Origin: a virus
Strand: one strand, 5' to 3'
IMG/VR virus record: IMGVR_UViG_3300048582_000084
Location: 1 to 64,000 of that record
DNA length: 64,000 nucleotides
Shown: positions 56,385 to 63,883 of the stretch, one piece after another
Position numbering within the stretch: the stretch's first letter is position 1
Layout of the letters: every line of letters begins with the position of its first letter
The notes under the pieces: model-generated
Seen by the model: the letters and a program-made list of their open reading frames with translations, nothing else
Told to the model about the DNA's origin: nothing
Database searches by the model: none
Made by a program: the position numbers and the translations under genes

Positions 56385-56848
56385 CAGCACGCACCTCGCG
56401 CGTCGATAGCCTTGAACCCATACTCGATCAGGACTGGAATATCGGTCTCGCTGAGAGTCAGGCTCATGGGGAGCAACCAGCGAAGGTTGGGCATCAGGTC
56501 GAGGTCCGGACGAACCAGTACATCGCCGTCGAAGATGCGAACTTCTTCACTCTCGGGAGAACGAACTTCATCGAGGATCGATGGCGGGAGAATGGTGACG
56601 AAGCAGTCGATCTCAAATCCAGCCTGTTTGTCCCGTAGAATAGCGAACTTCTGCCATACGGTGTGGAAAATCGACACACCGGTCTCTTCGCGGAACTCGC
56701 GAGCCATTGCGGCATGAGGGTCCTCGCCCGGTTCGATCTTACCGCCGACGCCGTTCCATTTCCCTGCCATCCAATCAGGACGGTCTTTCTTAATTAGGGT
56801 CACACGAATGTCGTAATCGAAGGCAAAACCTAGTACATAGTGTTGCAT
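56384..56848 (-). CDS. Nudix hydrolase (MutT-like)
   Basis: A 154-aa protein. Nudix box GVGGKIEPGEDPHAAMAREFREETG at about 35-59; front GFAFDYDIRVTLIKKDRPDWMAGKWN. It cleaves nucleoside diphosphate-linked compounds such as 8-oxo-dGTP, NADH or ADP-ribose; the substrate cannot be told. Its leader is an AAAGGACTTT site. Confidence 0.9.
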   Translation of the reverse strand: MQHYVLGFAFDYDIRVTLIKKDRPDWMAGKWNGVGGKIEPGEDPHAAMAREFREETGVSIFHTVWQKFAILRDKQAGFEIDCFVTILPPSILDEVRSPESEEVRIFDGDVLVRPDLDLMPNLRWLLPMSLTLSETDIPVLIEYGFKAIDARGAC

Positions 56849-56850
56849 CT

Positions 56851-56860
56851 AAAGTCCTTT
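56851..56860 (-). promoter_or_regulatory. AAAGGACTTT leader of the Nudix gene
   Basis: Minus strand TTAAAGGACTTTAG then ATG (56848). AAAGGA acts as the ribosome site. Same arrangement as at 40676 and 14753. Confidence 0.55.
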
Positions 56861-56870
56861 AAGTTTGTAG

Positions 56871-56894
56871 AAAGGGAGGCCCGAAGGCCTCCCT
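56871..56894 (-). terminator. Terminator (minus), UUCG loop
   Basis: AGGGAGGCC-TTCG-GGCCTCCCT then TTC. The stem equals that at 45407-45430. Confidence 0.85.
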
Positions 56895-56901
56895 CAGTCA
56901 A

Positions 56902-58086
56902 TCACCAGCGCGAAAGCTGCCAGCGCTTGCTACCAGATACGATGTGGACATTCACGACGCGTGCGCCGTCTTCCCAAACGTCAGCAGTTTCGAAGAATTC
57001 ATCCTCGTCAGGCTGGCAGTCTGCGGCCCACTCGACTGTGACAGTCTCAGTCATGAGGTCCCCATCTTCATCAAGCCACCGGATTTGACCCGTCCAGTCT
57101 GCCACTTCCTCCATGCAGGAGGCCTTGAAATCCTCAATGGCTTCCTCAAGGTCCTCCAGACAGGTCGCGTATTCCTGATCTTCACCATCGACGGTGAAGT
57201 GGGCGACCCACTCGTCGTCGTAATCAAGGGCGAAACGCACGACGACGCCGTGGATATCTCGGATCACGTCCGTCTCATCTGCCTCCAGAGTACCTCCGGA
57301 GGTGAGGTCGGACTCGGCACGCGGCGCGAAGTTCGCTTCGCTCATGACAGCCGACGAGAAGATCGTAGCCACATCGGCCGGGGCGACCTCACCGATCACG
57401 CGGTAACCCGCGCAGCGCATCTTCGCGTTGTTGTAGTCGCGAGGAATGGCGACCACATCGGCAGGATCGACCTCAACGATGACCACGCGGTCGCCGTTGG
57501 AGTAGCTACCAAAGTGCGGCAGATACGACGCCGAGCAGACGTGCAAGCCGTGCGAACAGGTCTGGTCAGGGTTCTCGTCCACCTGATTGCGCGGGATGCG
57601 GAGCGTCTGCCCCACCGCGTTCAGCATGGTGCCGCTGTGAATGTCGTAGTAATCCTTCCGGACCTTCTTGTAGGCAAGGAACTTACCATCCGGCGTGATC
57701 GGAATGTTGGTAGCCTCAAGGAAGTCGTAGAGGCCCGTCACCGCACGGTTAGACGGGTTGTTCATCAGGCGCTCAAGGAAGTTGGTGAGCGGGCTGATAT
57801 CGAAGCCCTCGGACAGCATGCTGAGCATGCGACGCGACAGCGTCGAGTGTAGCGGCTTTCCGTCGAAGAAGACGGTGTCGTTGGTGATCGTCACCCGACC
57901 GGCGCTCTTGGTCTGGATCGCCTGCGGAATGTCGAACATCTTGGCGAGCTTGGCCTTGTCGGCGGCGCCAGCCTTCAGGTAGTCCTTGATATCCGCGAAG
58001 TTCGGGTGCGAAGTCTTGGCAACGTAGGTCTTGCCGTCAACGATGACGGTGATCGAGGCGCTGCCGATGATAAACGGAACAGTCAT
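56902..58086 (-). CDS. rIIB-like protein
   Basis: 394 aa from the ATG with CGGAGA before it. FIIGSASITVIVDGKTYVAKTSHPNFADI, then SRRMLSMLSEGFDISPLTNFLERLMNNPS and GLYDFLEATNIPITPDGKFLAYKKVRKDYYDIHSGT and HGLHVCSASYLPHFG are features of T4 rIIB-family proteins. The C-terminal 130 residues are very acidic. With rIIA it affects lysis timing and resistance to exclusion systems in T4; the mechanism is not known. Confidence 0.8.
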   Translation of the reverse strand: MTVPFIIGSASITVIVDGKTYVAKTSHPNFADIKDYLKAGAADKAKLAKMFDIPQAIQTKSAGRVTITNDTVFFDGKPLHSTLSRRMLSMLSEGFDISPLTNFLERLMNNPSNRAVTGLYDFLEATNIPITPDGKFLAYKKVRKDYYDIHSGTMLNAVGQTLRIPRNQVDENPDQTCSHGLHVCSASYLPHFGSYSNGDRVVIVEVDPADVVAIPRDYNNAKMRCAGYRVIGEVAPADVATIFSSAVMSEANFAPRAESDLTSGGTLEADETDVIRDIHGVVVRFALDYDDEWVAHFTVDGEDQEYATCLEDLEEAIEDFKASCMEEVADWTGQIRWLDEDGDLMTETVTVEWAADCQPDEDEFFETADVWEDGARVVNVHIVSGSKRWQLSRW

Positions 58087-58116
58087 TTTATTCTCCGTAA
58101 TAGGGGGTTTGGGAGT

Positions 58117-58138
58117 GGGGAGAGACACGGCTCTCCCC
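58117..58138 (-). other. Hairpin between rIIA and rIIB
   Basis: GGGGAGAG, loop, CTCTCCCC without a U-tract; may stabilise or attenuate the rIIA-rIIB mRNA. Confidence 0.55.
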
Positions 58139-58145
58139 ACCAAGA

Positions 58146-60437
58146 TCAAGCTGCGATGGTGGTAGACGACGCAGCGGTAGTTTGAACGATAGCGGCAGTC
58201 TTCGCTGCGGCACGGGTTGCGTGCAACAAGTCGATAGCCTCAATGTACTCCAAGATTGGTGCGAGGTCGGCAGAAGACCCGCGAGTGAGTGTATAGTGGT
58301 CGTACTTACGCAAGATGGGGTAAGACCTGTTGCACGCCTGAATCTTACTAATCAGTGTGGCGAGCTTAGGCGAGTTGTTGACCCGAGACTGCGCCTTACT
58401 TCTCACATTGGAGACGTCGTAACCCAAATCATTAAAGGCGACGAGTGTACGCGCATAGGGTGCAGCAAGCGCATTGAGCCACTTCTCGGTGTTCTCGATC
58501 CCGAGATTCGGGATGGCGCTGTGGATATCGTAAAGATTCCCCCGCTTGGAGTTCTGGACGACTCCCACAAGCGTCTGGTTCACACGCAACAGAGTACACC
58601 AGTTGTCTCCGCGTAGCATGTTAGCGAGAGACTGGTTTTCCCCCTCAACTGTAAGCTTGTCTTCCAGCGTAGTGACATGGGGAGCCAGGGTCGCGGACCA
58701 CTCGGTCCAGCTTCCGCTGTCTTCCACACGCTTCTGGTAGACCACACTGACTACGTAGAGGGGCTTAGTTGAGTCAACGAACCCGGCAGCGTGAAGGCCA
58801 TGCAGCCCATTGAGGAAGGTGCTGATTTGGGCCTTGATTTTACGCGGACCCAAGTCTTGGATTATCGATTCGCGCATGAACACGTAGTAAGCATCACCGT
58901 CCAGTTGGACGACCTTCTCCGGTTCAAGGGCGTAGCCGTCCTTACCAAGCTTGGCTTCACGAACCTTGACCTCTTCCTTCTTCGTCGTGCCACGCTTGGG
59001 AGCGCTGGCGCGAGGCGTCATGACAGGGGCCGGTAGATCGCGCGTCCACGTCACCATCGTCGCTGGAGGGTTGCCCATCGCATCGAGGATAGCCTTGTGG
59101 TCCGCTTCATCCGCGAGGACGAAGAGGATGGCGCTGCCGTTGTTGGCTACACGCTTGTAGTGTTCCATGATGCGGCGCCCTTCGTGGGTTGGGCGCTTCT
59201 CGGCAACAGTGAAGTAGATGGATAGGGTTTCGTTGCCGTAATCCCACAGCATCCGACTGCCGCTGGAACGCGAGTCCCCGTCGATGTAGACGGACGAGTT
59301 GAGGCGTCGCAGGCGGTAGTATTCCCAGAAGTATGGAGAGAACTTGATTCCCTTTGCGTCCAGATCAGTAATGATCCGGGACATAGAGAAGTTGTCGCAG
59401 TTCGTCGTGCCCTTCCACTTGGTGCCAGCAATCAGCCGCACCAGCGAGATGGGAAGGTTCGACTTTTGAGACAGTTCTCTAAGCTTCTTGCCCGCCTCCC
59501 AAAGCGTGGGAGCGTCCTTGATCGACTTACCGTAGTGTTCGTGGACGTCCTTGGACACGCTGTTGAGGCGTGCAACGATGTTCGCACACGTAGGGGCGTC
59601 ATAGGACAGAGACTCGCGAGAGGCTGCGACGTCGAGGCTGCCAATCGGGAAGTCGATCAGCAGCGGCGCGTTCAGTAGTGCCACGTACTCAGGTGGAAGC
59701 TGACTGATCGAGGAGGCCGACAGCGGGTAGACCACGCAGCCCTGGCGAGCGCGAGCGCCGCCGTGGGACTGAAGAAGCTGCCAGCCCTTGCCAGAGGCGA
59801 GGGTAACAGGCTTCATCAACGTGATCTGGTTCCCCTCGATCTTTGGGAAGGTCGGGAACCACTGAAGAATCGAAGCCGCCTTGTCCCGGAACCCGGTGAC
59901 GTCCTTCTGCTCGATGGTCATCTGGAATTCGACGCCCTGCGGCTCCGTCGAGGGCTGGCGGTCCATCAGCGCGATGCTGGGGACACCGTCCTTGGCGAAG
60001 TACGCGGTGTAGACGCGCCGTTCGCCGTCCTTCCACACCGTGATGGTGAAGGAATCGACCAGCGAGAACGGGGACTTCGACCCCAGGCCGAACGCGCCGA
60101 CTTGGTTGTTCGACGTGTCCTTGGACGATTCGAAGACCGTGCTGAGCAGACGCATCGTCTGTTCGTGCGTCATGGAGACGCCGAAGTCGCGAACCTTGAA
60201 GGTGGGGTCGAAGATGGTCGGCAAGCGGACGACGAACGGGACGTCGCCCTTGCCGATTGCAAGATGCGCGTCGTAGGCGTTCGTGCAGAGTTCGCGGATA
60301 ACCGCCGCGACCTTGTCGGCGTACAGCCCGTCGATCAGAATCTTGAATGCCTTACCCGACGCGCGGATCGTGAAATCGCGGGTCTCGGTCAGGTTGGCGG
60401 TCTCAAATGCGCCGCCAGTCGAAGTGTTGAGTTTCAT
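58146..60437 (-). CDS. rIIA-like protein (GHKL ATPase domain)
   Basis: A 763-aa protein. The N-terminal GHKL ATP-binding fold shows VIRELCTNAYDAHLAIG (N box), KVRDFGVSMTHEQTMRLL (G1) and GAFGLGSKSPFSLVDSFTI (G2), like T4 rIIA and Hsp90/MutL relatives. The middle and C-terminal parts have no clear domain, apart from a basic linker (SAPKRGTTKKEEVKVREAK) near 480. It is membrane-associated in T4. It directly precedes rIIB in transcription, a conserved pair. Confidence 0.85.
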   Translation of the reverse strand: MKLNTSTGGAFETANLTETRDFTIRASGKAFKILIDGLYADKVAAVIRELCTNAYDAHLAIGKGDVPFVVRLPTIFDPTFKVRDFGVSMTHEQTMRLLSTVFESSKDTSNNQVGAFGLGSKSPFSLVDSFTITVWKDGERRVYTAYFAKDGVPSIALMDRQPSTEPQGVEFQMTIEQKDVTGFRDKAASILQWFPTFPKIEGNQITLMKPVTLASGKGWQLLQSHGGARARQGCVVYPLSASSISQLPPEYVALLNAPLLIDFPIGSLDVAASRESLSYDAPTCANIVARLNSVSKDVHEHYGKSIKDAPTLWEAGKKLRELSQKSNLPISLVRLIAGTKWKGTTNCDNFSMSRIITDLDAKGIKFSPYFWEYYRLRRLNSSVYIDGDSRSSGSRMLWDYGNETLSIYFTVAEKRPTHEGRRIMEHYKRVANNGSAILFVLADEADHKAILDAMGNPPATMVTWTRDLPAPVMTPRASAPKRGTTKKEEVKVREAKLGKDGYALEPEKVVQLDGDAYYVFMRESIIQDLGPRKIKAQISTFLNGLHGLHAAGFVDSTKPLYVVSVVYQKRVEDSGSWTEWSATLAPHVTTLEDKLTVEGENQSLANMLRGDNWCTLLRVNQTLVGVVQNSKRGNLYDIHSAIPNLGIENTEKWLNALAAPYARTLVAFNDLGYDVSNVRSKAQSRVNNSPKLATLISKIQACNRSYPILRKYDHYTLTRGSSADLAPILEYIEAIDLLHATRAAAKTAAIVQTTAASSTTIAA

Positions 60438-60474
60438 GTTAGAGGGTTTGGCTCCTGAGTTTGGGTTGAATTAC

Positions 60475-60498
60475 AAAAAGGACCCGAAGGTCCTTTTC
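60475..60498 (-). terminator. Terminator (minus), UUCG loop
   Basis: AAAGGACC-TTCG-GGTCCTTT then TTG. Confidence 0.85.
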
Positions 60499-60535
60499 TT
60501 GATTTTCTCTCTAGGAGGGTTGAGTATTCGGCTGC

Positions 60536-61693
60536 TCAGAGGTTTGACAGACCTCCTAAGTGTTCGACCCGTGTCCAATAATCTTTCACACTTACCGTGT
60601 GTATGTTCTTACCTTTAGCAAGTAGATAAAGAGGTTGGTCCGCTCCGAATGTACTTCTAATCGCAGTCTCTACTGCCTCTCTCAAAACACCGTTTTTCAG
60701 ACAGGAAAAATGGATTCGAATAAGAGGTATTTGATTCTTAACGCAGAACGCGTCTTTTTCCCTATCTGAGGGGAGCGTTCTAGATGCCAGCCTCCCTTTC
60801 TCTCCCCATAACGGCGCACCATCAGAAAAATGCTGCTGGCCGTCGAATTCGATCATCATCCCGTCCTGTAACCTGAAATCGAATTTGCGAAGTCTTTCGC
60901 CTATTCTAACCGAAAACTCTTTCTGAAAGTTTATACCTTCTTCGATTAGAAAATTCTCGATAATAGTCTCGCCCCTGCTCTGCTTTGGGTGACACCCAGG
61001 ACAGCGCGCAGTACCTTCGTCGATAGCGGTCATTTGGCGCCTACACGGTGTTAGGCAGAGCATACATTCATAGAACCCATACACCGATCCATCGGTTCGT
61101 ATAAACCTGAAGCCCATATCCGTCGCGCGAGTTTTTCGCCTGTTTTCGACGCATCTGTCACATCTGAACTCACCTCTACGGACTGAATCCCTCTTTCGGT
61201 TTACGACGAGGTCGCACTTCAGACATGCGTACTCGGACCTAGCCCGGTCAATACGGCGGATATGCTGAAGGCCGACTTTAGCCGCCTCGTCCCGCCACCG
61301 TGTACCTTCGCATCCGGGGCACTGCACGCTGGCGCTCTTTATACACGAACGCTCGCGTTCGAATTGTTCACTACAGGTAAGGCACTCGTACAGAGCCTTC
61401 CCATGCTTTTTGTTTTCCACATAACGTAGACCGAGACGGGCCGCTGCGTCTTCGCGCTTTAGTATCACACATGTAGGACACTTTGTTTCTCCACGTCTCA
61501 TGGACGAGCGCGAGGCCGTCAGTTCAGCCGTGCAAGCGCGACACTTATACGCACCAGACGCGCTGCCTACAGATGCTATAAAATTGAAGTTGTTTGCGGC
61601 TGCTTCTTCCCGCCAAATCGCAGTTTTATTCGATCCATTTTTAGCTGAATCGGTAAGCACATTAGGGGGTAGACCTGTCTGACATGACAGCAT
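60536..61693 (-). CDS. EDxHD/Vsr-like homing endonuclease with zinc ribbons
   Basis: A 385-aa protein. Four or five CxxC...CxxC zinc-ribbon repeats fill residues 45-245 (YKCRACTAEL; CPTC; YECLTCSEQF; CPGC; YACLKCDLV; CDRC). The C-terminus (about 255-385) is a Vsr/DUF559-type nuclease: FQKEFSVRIGERLRKFDFRL, MIEFDGQQHFSD, DREKDAFCVKNQIPLIRI. The start overlaps the helicase 3' end; GTG after the helicase stop (61661-61659) is an alternative. A free-standing mobile endonuclease. Confidence 0.82.
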   Translation of the reverse strand: MLSCQTGLPPNVLTDSAKNGSNKTAIWREEAAANNFNFIASVGSASGAYKCRACTAELTASRSSMRRGETKCPTCVILKREDAAARLGLRYVENKKHGKALYECLTCSEQFERERSCIKSASVQCPGCEGTRWRDEAAKVGLQHIRRIDRARSEYACLKCDLVVNRKRDSVRRGEFRCDRCVENRRKTRATDMGFRFIRTDGSVYGFYECMLCLTPCRRQMTAIDEGTARCPGCHPKQSRGETIIENFLIEEGINFQKEFSVRIGERLRKFDFRLQDGMMIEFDGQQHFSDGAPLWGEKGRLASRTLPSDREKDAFCVKNQIPLIRIHFSCLKNGVLREAVETAIRSTFGADQPLYLLAKGKNIHTVSVKDYWTRVEHLGGLSNL

Positions 61694-63056
61694 CGATATT
61701 TGCCTGTTTCTCTACAAGTTTGTTTGCAATCGTTGCGTCCAAACTACCCCCAAGAACAAGGTAAGAAATGTTACAGGGAAGGGTTTGGCTAATCCTGTGG
61801 ACGCGATCCGCACATTGTAACATGCTTGCAGGGACATAATCCAGTTCCGCAAATACAACGGTACGGCTCTTAGTCAGCGTCAGTCCCACACCTGCGGCGC
61901 GAATCTGACCGATGAACACCATAGGTTGCCCATCCGCCTGGAACGCATCCACGGCGGGTTGCCTAAGTTTCTCGGGGGTATCTCCGGTGATGGTTACCGC
62001 ATCGTCTCCGAAATGGTCCGTCAGCGCAAGAGAAATAGCCTTATGATACGTGAAGACGACGACTTTCTCGCCCTGCTCAACAAGGTTCTCAACGAACGAC
62101 ACGACCATCGGGAGCTTCTTCAACGCGACTTCCTGGCGGGTCGCTGCGAGGTCGGTCATGATCTGAACGCGGTCAGGTGCCTTTTCTTTGGCGAGCCGTT
62201 CGACCTGTTCGTCGAAATCCTCGGCCTCCAGATCGACACCGCTTTGCGCCAGTTTGGCGAATAGTTCGGCCTCACGTTTCAGCAGCTTATCGACGCCCAA
62301 ACCATCAGTCGGAAGTTCGATGACGCTGTGAAGCTTCGGAGGAAGGTTCAGCAGGTCTTTGTCATGTCGAATCATGAAGGAGGCGCGCAGCTTGTCGCCA
62401 AGTTCTTCAAGGTTCGAAGCACCAGAGACGTCGAGGCCCCACGGGCTTCGCCACGCCTTGCAGTAGCGCTTGACGAACGAGAAGTAGTCCTTCCCAAGAC
62501 CCTTGGGATCAGCGACCTGACAGAAATTCCACAGATCGATGGGGCGGTTGGTCATCGGCGTGCCGGTGAGCAGCACAAGCCGCTTGTACGGAATACCAAT
62601 GATCGGCTTTCGCTTCGCCTTCTTGCCGAAGATCAGCTTCGTGCGCTTCGCGTCTGGATTCTTGGCGTAGTGCGCTTCGTCCAGAACGACGAAGTCCCAG
62701 GTCTTCGCAATCAGCAGAGCGTGGTGCTTGTCAATGAGGTCGTAGTTAATAACAACGACATCGCCATCGAGAGCGACCGTCTTTGAGTTCACAATTTGCA
62801 CGACTATGTGGTCATGGACCGTGTACTTGTTCCACTCTCTCTGCCAGTTCAGCTTAAGAGACGCGGGGCAGACGATAAGGACGCGCTTGGGTTGGAAGCA
62901 GTTCATCAGCGCGATAGTGCTGAAGGTCTTGCCCAAGCCTGGAGCGTCCGCTATTAAAGTTACTTTACGTCCCGCCGCGAACCGTACATTTTCGTCTTGG
63001 TGCTTCATTAGAGCGACGCCGTCGGGGAGCGGGACGACGTAGTCGTCCGGTAGCAT
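61662..63056 (-). CDS. SNF2-family helicase/ATPase
   Basis: A 464-aa protein. Motif I is LIADAPGLGKTFSTIALMN, Ia VLIVCPASLKLNW, II FVVLDEAHYAKNP, III VLLTGTPMTN, IV-VI VVFTYHKAISLAL, VFIGQIRAAGVGLTLTKSRTVVFAELDYVP and QCADRVHRISQT. It looks like the SMARCAL1/phage branch, which remodels or anneals forked DNA. No primase domain. It is followed by a homing endonuclease gene. Confidence 0.93.
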   Translation of the reverse strand: MLPDDYVVPLPDGVALMKHQDENVRFAAGRKVTLIADAPGLGKTFSTIALMNCFQPKRVLIVCPASLKLNWQREWNKYTVHDHIVVQIVNSKTVALDGDVVVINYDLIDKHHALLIAKTWDFVVLDEAHYAKNPDAKRTKLIFGKKAKRKPIIGIPYKRLVLLTGTPMTNRPIDLWNFCQVADPKGLGKDYFSFVKRYCKAWRSPWGLDVSGASNLEELGDKLRASFMIRHDKDLLNLPPKLHSVIELPTDGLGVDKLLKREAELFAKLAQSGVDLEAEDFDEQVERLAKEKAPDRVQIMTDLAATRQEVALKKLPMVVSFVENLVEQGEKVVVFTYHKAISLALTDHFGDDAVTITGDTPEKLRQPAVDAFQADGQPMVFIGQIRAAGVGLTLTKSRTVVFAELDYVPASMLQCADRVHRISQTLPCNISYLVLGGSLDATIANKLVEKQANIDAVMSDRSTP

Positions 63057-63063
63057 TCCAGCC

Positions 63064-63450
63064 TTAGTTACGCCTTCGTGGGCGATGAATTGTCGTTATC
63101 TCGACACGCGCGATCCCTCGCTCCGTCATCTGGAGGCGGTCTGCGGTCCCCCGACTGACGTCGAGAATTCGCCCGCGAATGTAGGGTCCGCGATCCGTGA
63201 TCGTGACAATGACGGATGTGTCATTGGCGAGATTACGGACGTGGATGCGTGTACCGAGAGGAAGGGTGCGGTGGGCAGCCGTAAGCGCCCACTGGTTGAA
63301 AGGTTGACCATTCGCCATCAGCTTTCCGTGATGGTTTGATCCGTACCAACTAGCTGCCCCGCGCTCTCGCGCGGTCGCCTCACTTGGAGCCGACAGCAAG
63401 ATCGCGGTCGCTGCGATGAGGCAGCGGAGTGTCTTGATGCAGGTTTTCAT
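63064..63450 (-). CDS. RlpA-like double-psi beta-barrel protein
   Basis: 128 aa from ATG 63450. A signal peptide (about 1-28, LRCLIAATAILLSAPSEATA) precedes GAASWYGSNHHGKLMANGQPFNQWALTAAHRTLPLGTRIHVRNLAN and ITDRGPYIRGRILDVSRGTADRL, the RlpA signature. RlpA proteins bind or cleave denuded peptidoglycan in the periplasm. Unusual for a phage; possibly a second lysis or septal factor. Begins right after a hairpin U-tract. Confidence 0.85.
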   Translation of the reverse strand: MKTCIKTLRCLIAATAILLSAPSEATARERGAASWYGSNHHGKLMANGQPFNQWALTAAHRTLPLGTRIHVRNLANDTSVIVTITDRGPYIRGRILDVSRGTADRLQMTERGIARVEITTIHRPRRRN

Positions 63451-63451
63451 G

Positions 63452-63473
63452 AAAAGGAACCCGCTAGGGTTCC
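63452..63473 (-). terminator. Terminator (minus) abutting RlpA start
   Basis: GGAACCC, loop TAGC, GGGTTCC then TTTTC and the ATG at 63450. Confidence 0.85.
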
Positions 63474-63485
63474 GATCCATCACCA

Positions 63486-63743
63486 TCAGGTGGTGGTGTG
63501 ATACTCAACGACACGGCGCTTGGCGGCGGGCGACAGAGAGAGCGTCGCGTCCTCGATCAGGTCAAGGACGTCCTGAAGGAGTACCTCGGCTGCGAGCCTA
63601 GCGGCGTGGGCCTCGCCATTTCGTCCGTCAGCCAGACGGACGTGCATGTTGAGGAAGCATTCATCGAGGCCTTCGTGTAGCGAATTCGATGCCATAGCCA
63701 TTGCCACGGCACAGCGAAGGTCTTGCTCTGTAGTTGCGGTCAT
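63486..63743 (-). CDS. Hypothetical protein
   Basis: An 85-aa helical protein (RCAVAMAMASNSLHEGLDECFLNMHVRLADGRNGEAHAARLAAEVL). No family is recognised. It lies between tRNA-Tyr and the RlpA gene; a TATAAT-like element is at 63774-63769. Confidence 0.5.
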   Translation of the reverse strand: MTATTEQDLRCAVAMAMASNSLHEGLDECFLNMHVRLADGRNGEAHAARLAAEVLLQDVLDLIEDATLSLSPAAKRRVVEYHTTT

Positions 63744-63785
63744 TTGTTTCCTGAGTAGGTGTCTGGATATTATATTGGTGGGGTA

Positions 63786-63874
63786 TGGTGGGCGATGTAG
63801 GATTCGAACCTACTCACTCCCTAAGGAGAACAGATTTACAGTCTGTCGCGACTCTCCAACTTCGCCGCTCGCCC
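63786..63874 (-). tRNA. tRNA-Tyr (GUA)
   Basis: On the minus strand, starting GGGCGAG. D-arm GCGA/TCGC, anticodon loop CTGTAAA with anticodon GTA, a long type II variable arm (CTCC TTA GGGAG), T-arm GTAGG-TTCGAAT-CCTAC and encoded 3' CCA. The acceptor pairs over six bases; position 7 has a G-A mismatch. Phage tRNAs often compensate for codon use or for host tRNA cleavage. Confidence 0.95.
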
Positions 63875-63883
63875 GAAAGGGGA

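Noticed and set aside
63769-63774. Minus-strand TATAAT as a promoter for the 63743 gene
   Set aside because: No -35 box at proper spacing; kept only as a note.
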